Shown here: one piece after another, positions 62,677-64,000 of the stretch
Numbering within the stretch: position 1 is the first letter of the stretch
How the letters are laid out: each line of letters opens with the position of its first letter
Source: Rhabdonatronobacter sediminivivens
Lineage (GTDB): Bacteria; Pseudomonadota; Alphaproteobacteria; Rhodobacterales; Rhodobacteraceae
Length of the DNA: 64,000 nucleotides
NCBI RefSeq assembly: GCF_013415485.1
Contig: NZ_JACBXS010000012.1
Span: 37,051-101,050 of the forward strand
Direction: 5' to 3'
The notes under the pieces: generated by a model
The model's input: the letters and a program-made list of their open reading frames with translations, nothing else
Told to the model about the DNA's origin: nothing
The model's database searches: none
Made by a program: the position numbers and the translations under genes

Positions 62677-63485
62677 GGCAGGGACCTCAGTTTGGCCTGA
62701 AGGGTCAGCAGATCCGCCCAGGCATGGCGTTTGGCGGCGGGGTTGCGCAGCAGATAGGCGGGGTGCAGCATGGGCAGCACCGGGCGGTGCAGGAAGTCAT
62801 GCCAGTTGCCGCGCAGCTGGGTGATCCCGGTTGCGGTCTGCAACAGCGTGGTGGCGGAAACCCGCCCCATGAACAGTAGCACATCCGGCGCGGCAAGTTC
62901 GATGTGGCGATCGACAAAGGGGCGCATCATGGCCAGTTCCTGCGCATTCGGATCGCGGTTGCCGGGCGGGCGCCAGGGCAGCATGTTTGTTATATAGAGC
63001 GCGCGGCCCGGGTCCGGGTGATCACGTGCCATGCCGATGGCGGCGAACATCCGGTCCAGCAACTGCCCGGCCCGGCCCACGAATGGCTTGCCCTGGCGGT
63101 CTTCTTCGCTGCCCGGAGCCTCGCCCACGATCATCACGCGCGCGGTTGGCTGACCATCACTGAACACCAGGCTGCGCGCGCCCCTCTTCAACTCGCAATG
63201 GTCGAAATCGGCCATGGCGGCGCGCAGGGCGTCCAGGTCCTGGGCCGCACCGGCGCGGGCGCGGGCCTCGGCCACCGGGTCAACTGCGGGGGCCGCAGGT
63301 GCGGGTGCGGGCGCCGCGGGCGCGGGGCGGGCCGCAGGTCTGGGTCTGACAGGGGGTTTCCACGGCGTGTCGGCGGGCAGATCATAACTGTTGACCGGGC
63401 TGTCGCCGATCGCCTCGGTCGCGCCCAGTTCGACCTGCCATTCCAGCAGCGCCCGCGCGGTATGCCAATCCATCTGCCCCTGCAT
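62673..63485 (-). CDS. Uracil-DNA glycosylase, family-4-like without iron-sulfur cysteines
   Basis: A 270-residue protein: N-terminal HTARALLEWQVELGA, an Ala/Pro-rich linker (45-70), then the glycosylase domain with motif A GEAPGSEEDRQGKPFVGRAG and motif B HPAYLL (241-246). It removes uracil from DNA. Family-4 enzymes usually bind a 4Fe-4S cluster with four cysteines; here Cys97 is the only cysteine, and Trp171 stands where CRPPGNR is normal. So the cluster must be absent. Start is uncertain; I use 63485 (MQGQMDW), the longer frame to 63536 being less typical. Confidence 0.82.
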   Translation of the reverse strand: MQGQMDWHTARALLEWQVELGATEAIGDSPVNSYDLPADTPWKPPVRPRPAARPAPAAPAPAPAAPAVDPVAEARARAGAAQDLDALRAAMADFDHCELKRGARSLVFSDGQPTARVMIVGEAPGSEEDRQGKPFVGRAGQLLDRMFAAIGMARDHPDPGRALYITNMLPWRPPGNRDPNAQELAMMRPFVDRHIELAAPDVLLFMGRVSATTLLQTATGITQLRGNWHDFLHRPVLPMLHPAYLLRNPAAKRHAWADLLTLQAKLRSLP

Positions 63486-63580
63486 GCGCCATAGGTAAGC
63501 GCCCCGCGCCAGCACGTAAAGCGCCCATCGCGTCACACGGCCCGGGTTGTCACCGCCGCGTCGGGGGCCCAGGCCCAGAC

Positions 63581-63745
63581 TTATTGATATTCAAAGCAGG
63601 TAGATGACGGTAGCGGCGAGGAAGGTCGTGGCGCATTTGTCATGGCGGAATCGAACCAGATCGTCAGCGAGCTGCGGTGCATCAGCGCATCGTTGTAGCT
63701 GGGCCAGTTCTTGGACATGTAGGCGGCGGGTGTGGGTCTGCTCAT
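63581..63745 (-). pseudogene. Internally deleted IS5-family transposase remnant
   Basis: A 54-codon frame begins with MSRPTPAAYMSKNWPSYNDALMHRSSLTIWFDSAM, close to the N-terminus of IS5-family transposases (KTTNWAEYNDALRRRGSLMIWFD type). The same stretch in another frame ends DKCATTFLAATVIYLL, close to their C-terminus. So the start and end of the transposase are joined with most of the middle deleted and out of frame. It is not functional. Confidence 0.7.
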
Positions 63746-64000
63746 GTTCCCCAGCTACCACGCTGAATCCACGAGATGTATCCCTCACGTGATATGTGCA
63801 ACATAGACCTTGGCGATGTATTTAGAGATTTCGATACCTCAAAAGAGGTTTTGAGGGCTACGGGGATGGATGCTTGCGCGGGGGGTGGTATATGCTTCCA
63901 CGGCCTTTTCCCCCAAAGTCCTCAGAGTCCGATTCATAATGGTCTGAATGATTTCAGGTTCTTGCGATGAGGCGGGTGAGGCGACGGATGTGGGCGATGA
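63746..64000. other. Lower-GC right end without a clear gene
   Basis: This 255-bp stretch is clearly less GC-rich than the rest of the window and I find no convincing complete gene. A short frame on the minus strand (63954-63998) reads IAHIRRLTRLIART and stops; it may be the end of a gene that starts outside the window. Together with the IS5 remnant it suggests transferred DNA. Confidence 0.4.

Noticed and set aside
63954..63998. End of a gene running in from the right (IAHIRRLTRLIART)
   Set aside because: Only 14 codons are visible, too few to assign; noted under the right-end stretch.
1..64000. CRISPR arrays, prophage or a complete insertion sequence
   Set aside because: No regularly spaced repeats, no phage structural genes and no intact transposase were found on either strand.

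Overview
The window is GC-rich chromosomal DNA from an alphaproteobacterium, almost certainly a member of the Rhodobacterales (Rhodobacteraceae/Roseobacter group). Pointers are the split F0 operon with paired b' and b subunits (atpI-atpB-atpE-atpF'-atpF), PstA and PstC subunits with very long N-terminal domains, TRAP transporters, a fhs-folD-folD C1 operon, the DUF1285/MoxR/DUF58/DUF4159 cluster and a flavocytochrome c/SoxYZ sulfur locus. This is a taxonomic inference from gene content; no rRNA gene is present.

Layout from left to right. 0.2-3.9 kb: YeeE/YedE transporter, small cytochrome c, flavocytochrome c sulfide dehydrogenase and SoxYZ, all on +. 4.0-10.4 kb: the phosphate operon pstS-C-A-B on -, behind a Pho box, with a hairpin between pstS and pstC. 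10.7-16.0 kb: TbpB-like lipoprotein, ABC exporter, a 180-bp nested palindrome, a thioesterase, an FNR-box cytochrome c peroxidase and a TusA-like protein. 16.3-17.7 kb: a convergent pair of duplicated outer-membrane barrels. 18.0-21.6 kb: a tightly coupled alpha/beta hydrolase / membrane-anchored Mur ligase / Ddl-like ATP-grasp operon. 21.7-31.2 kb: carA, yqeY and the MoxR-DUF58-DUF4159-large membrane protein operon with divergent DUF1285. 31.5-36.4 kb: YfcG-like GST next to an IS481 remnant and tRNA-Arg(ACG), a histidine kinase, and a pyridine-nucleotide-disulfide oxidoreductase with a TVP38 protein. 36.6-40.1 kb: rpmH-rnpA-yidD, an Ada-like methyltransferase, an OmpA-type lipoprotein and a FadR-type regulator. 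40.2-42.7 kb: the F0 operon. 42.9-49.2 kb: ArsR regulator, TRAP transporter and EamA transporter. 49.4-53.5 kb: fhs, chorismate mutase, two folD genes, DUF2905. 53.6-63.5 kb: P-type ATPase, SDR, RND efflux pair, moaB and a family-4-like uracil-DNA glycosylase. 63.5-64.0 kb: an internally deleted IS5-type remnant in lower-GC DNA.

Most of the window is orderly housekeeping and transport DNA. It carries no phage, CRISPR array or complete insertion sequence. The least ordinary items are: (1) the hydrolase/Mur-ligase/ATP-grasp cassette, which repeats the two chemistries of the MurF/Ddl pathway outside a cell-wall cluster; (2) the first of two tandem FolD paralogues, in which the catalytic Lys is Gln and the catalytic Asp is Glu; (3) a TRAP large permease with a soluble, probably coiled-coil tail of about 330 residues; (4) the nested palindrome between two divergent genes; and (5) a family-4-type uracil-DNA glycosylase that lacks the iron-sulfur cysteines.
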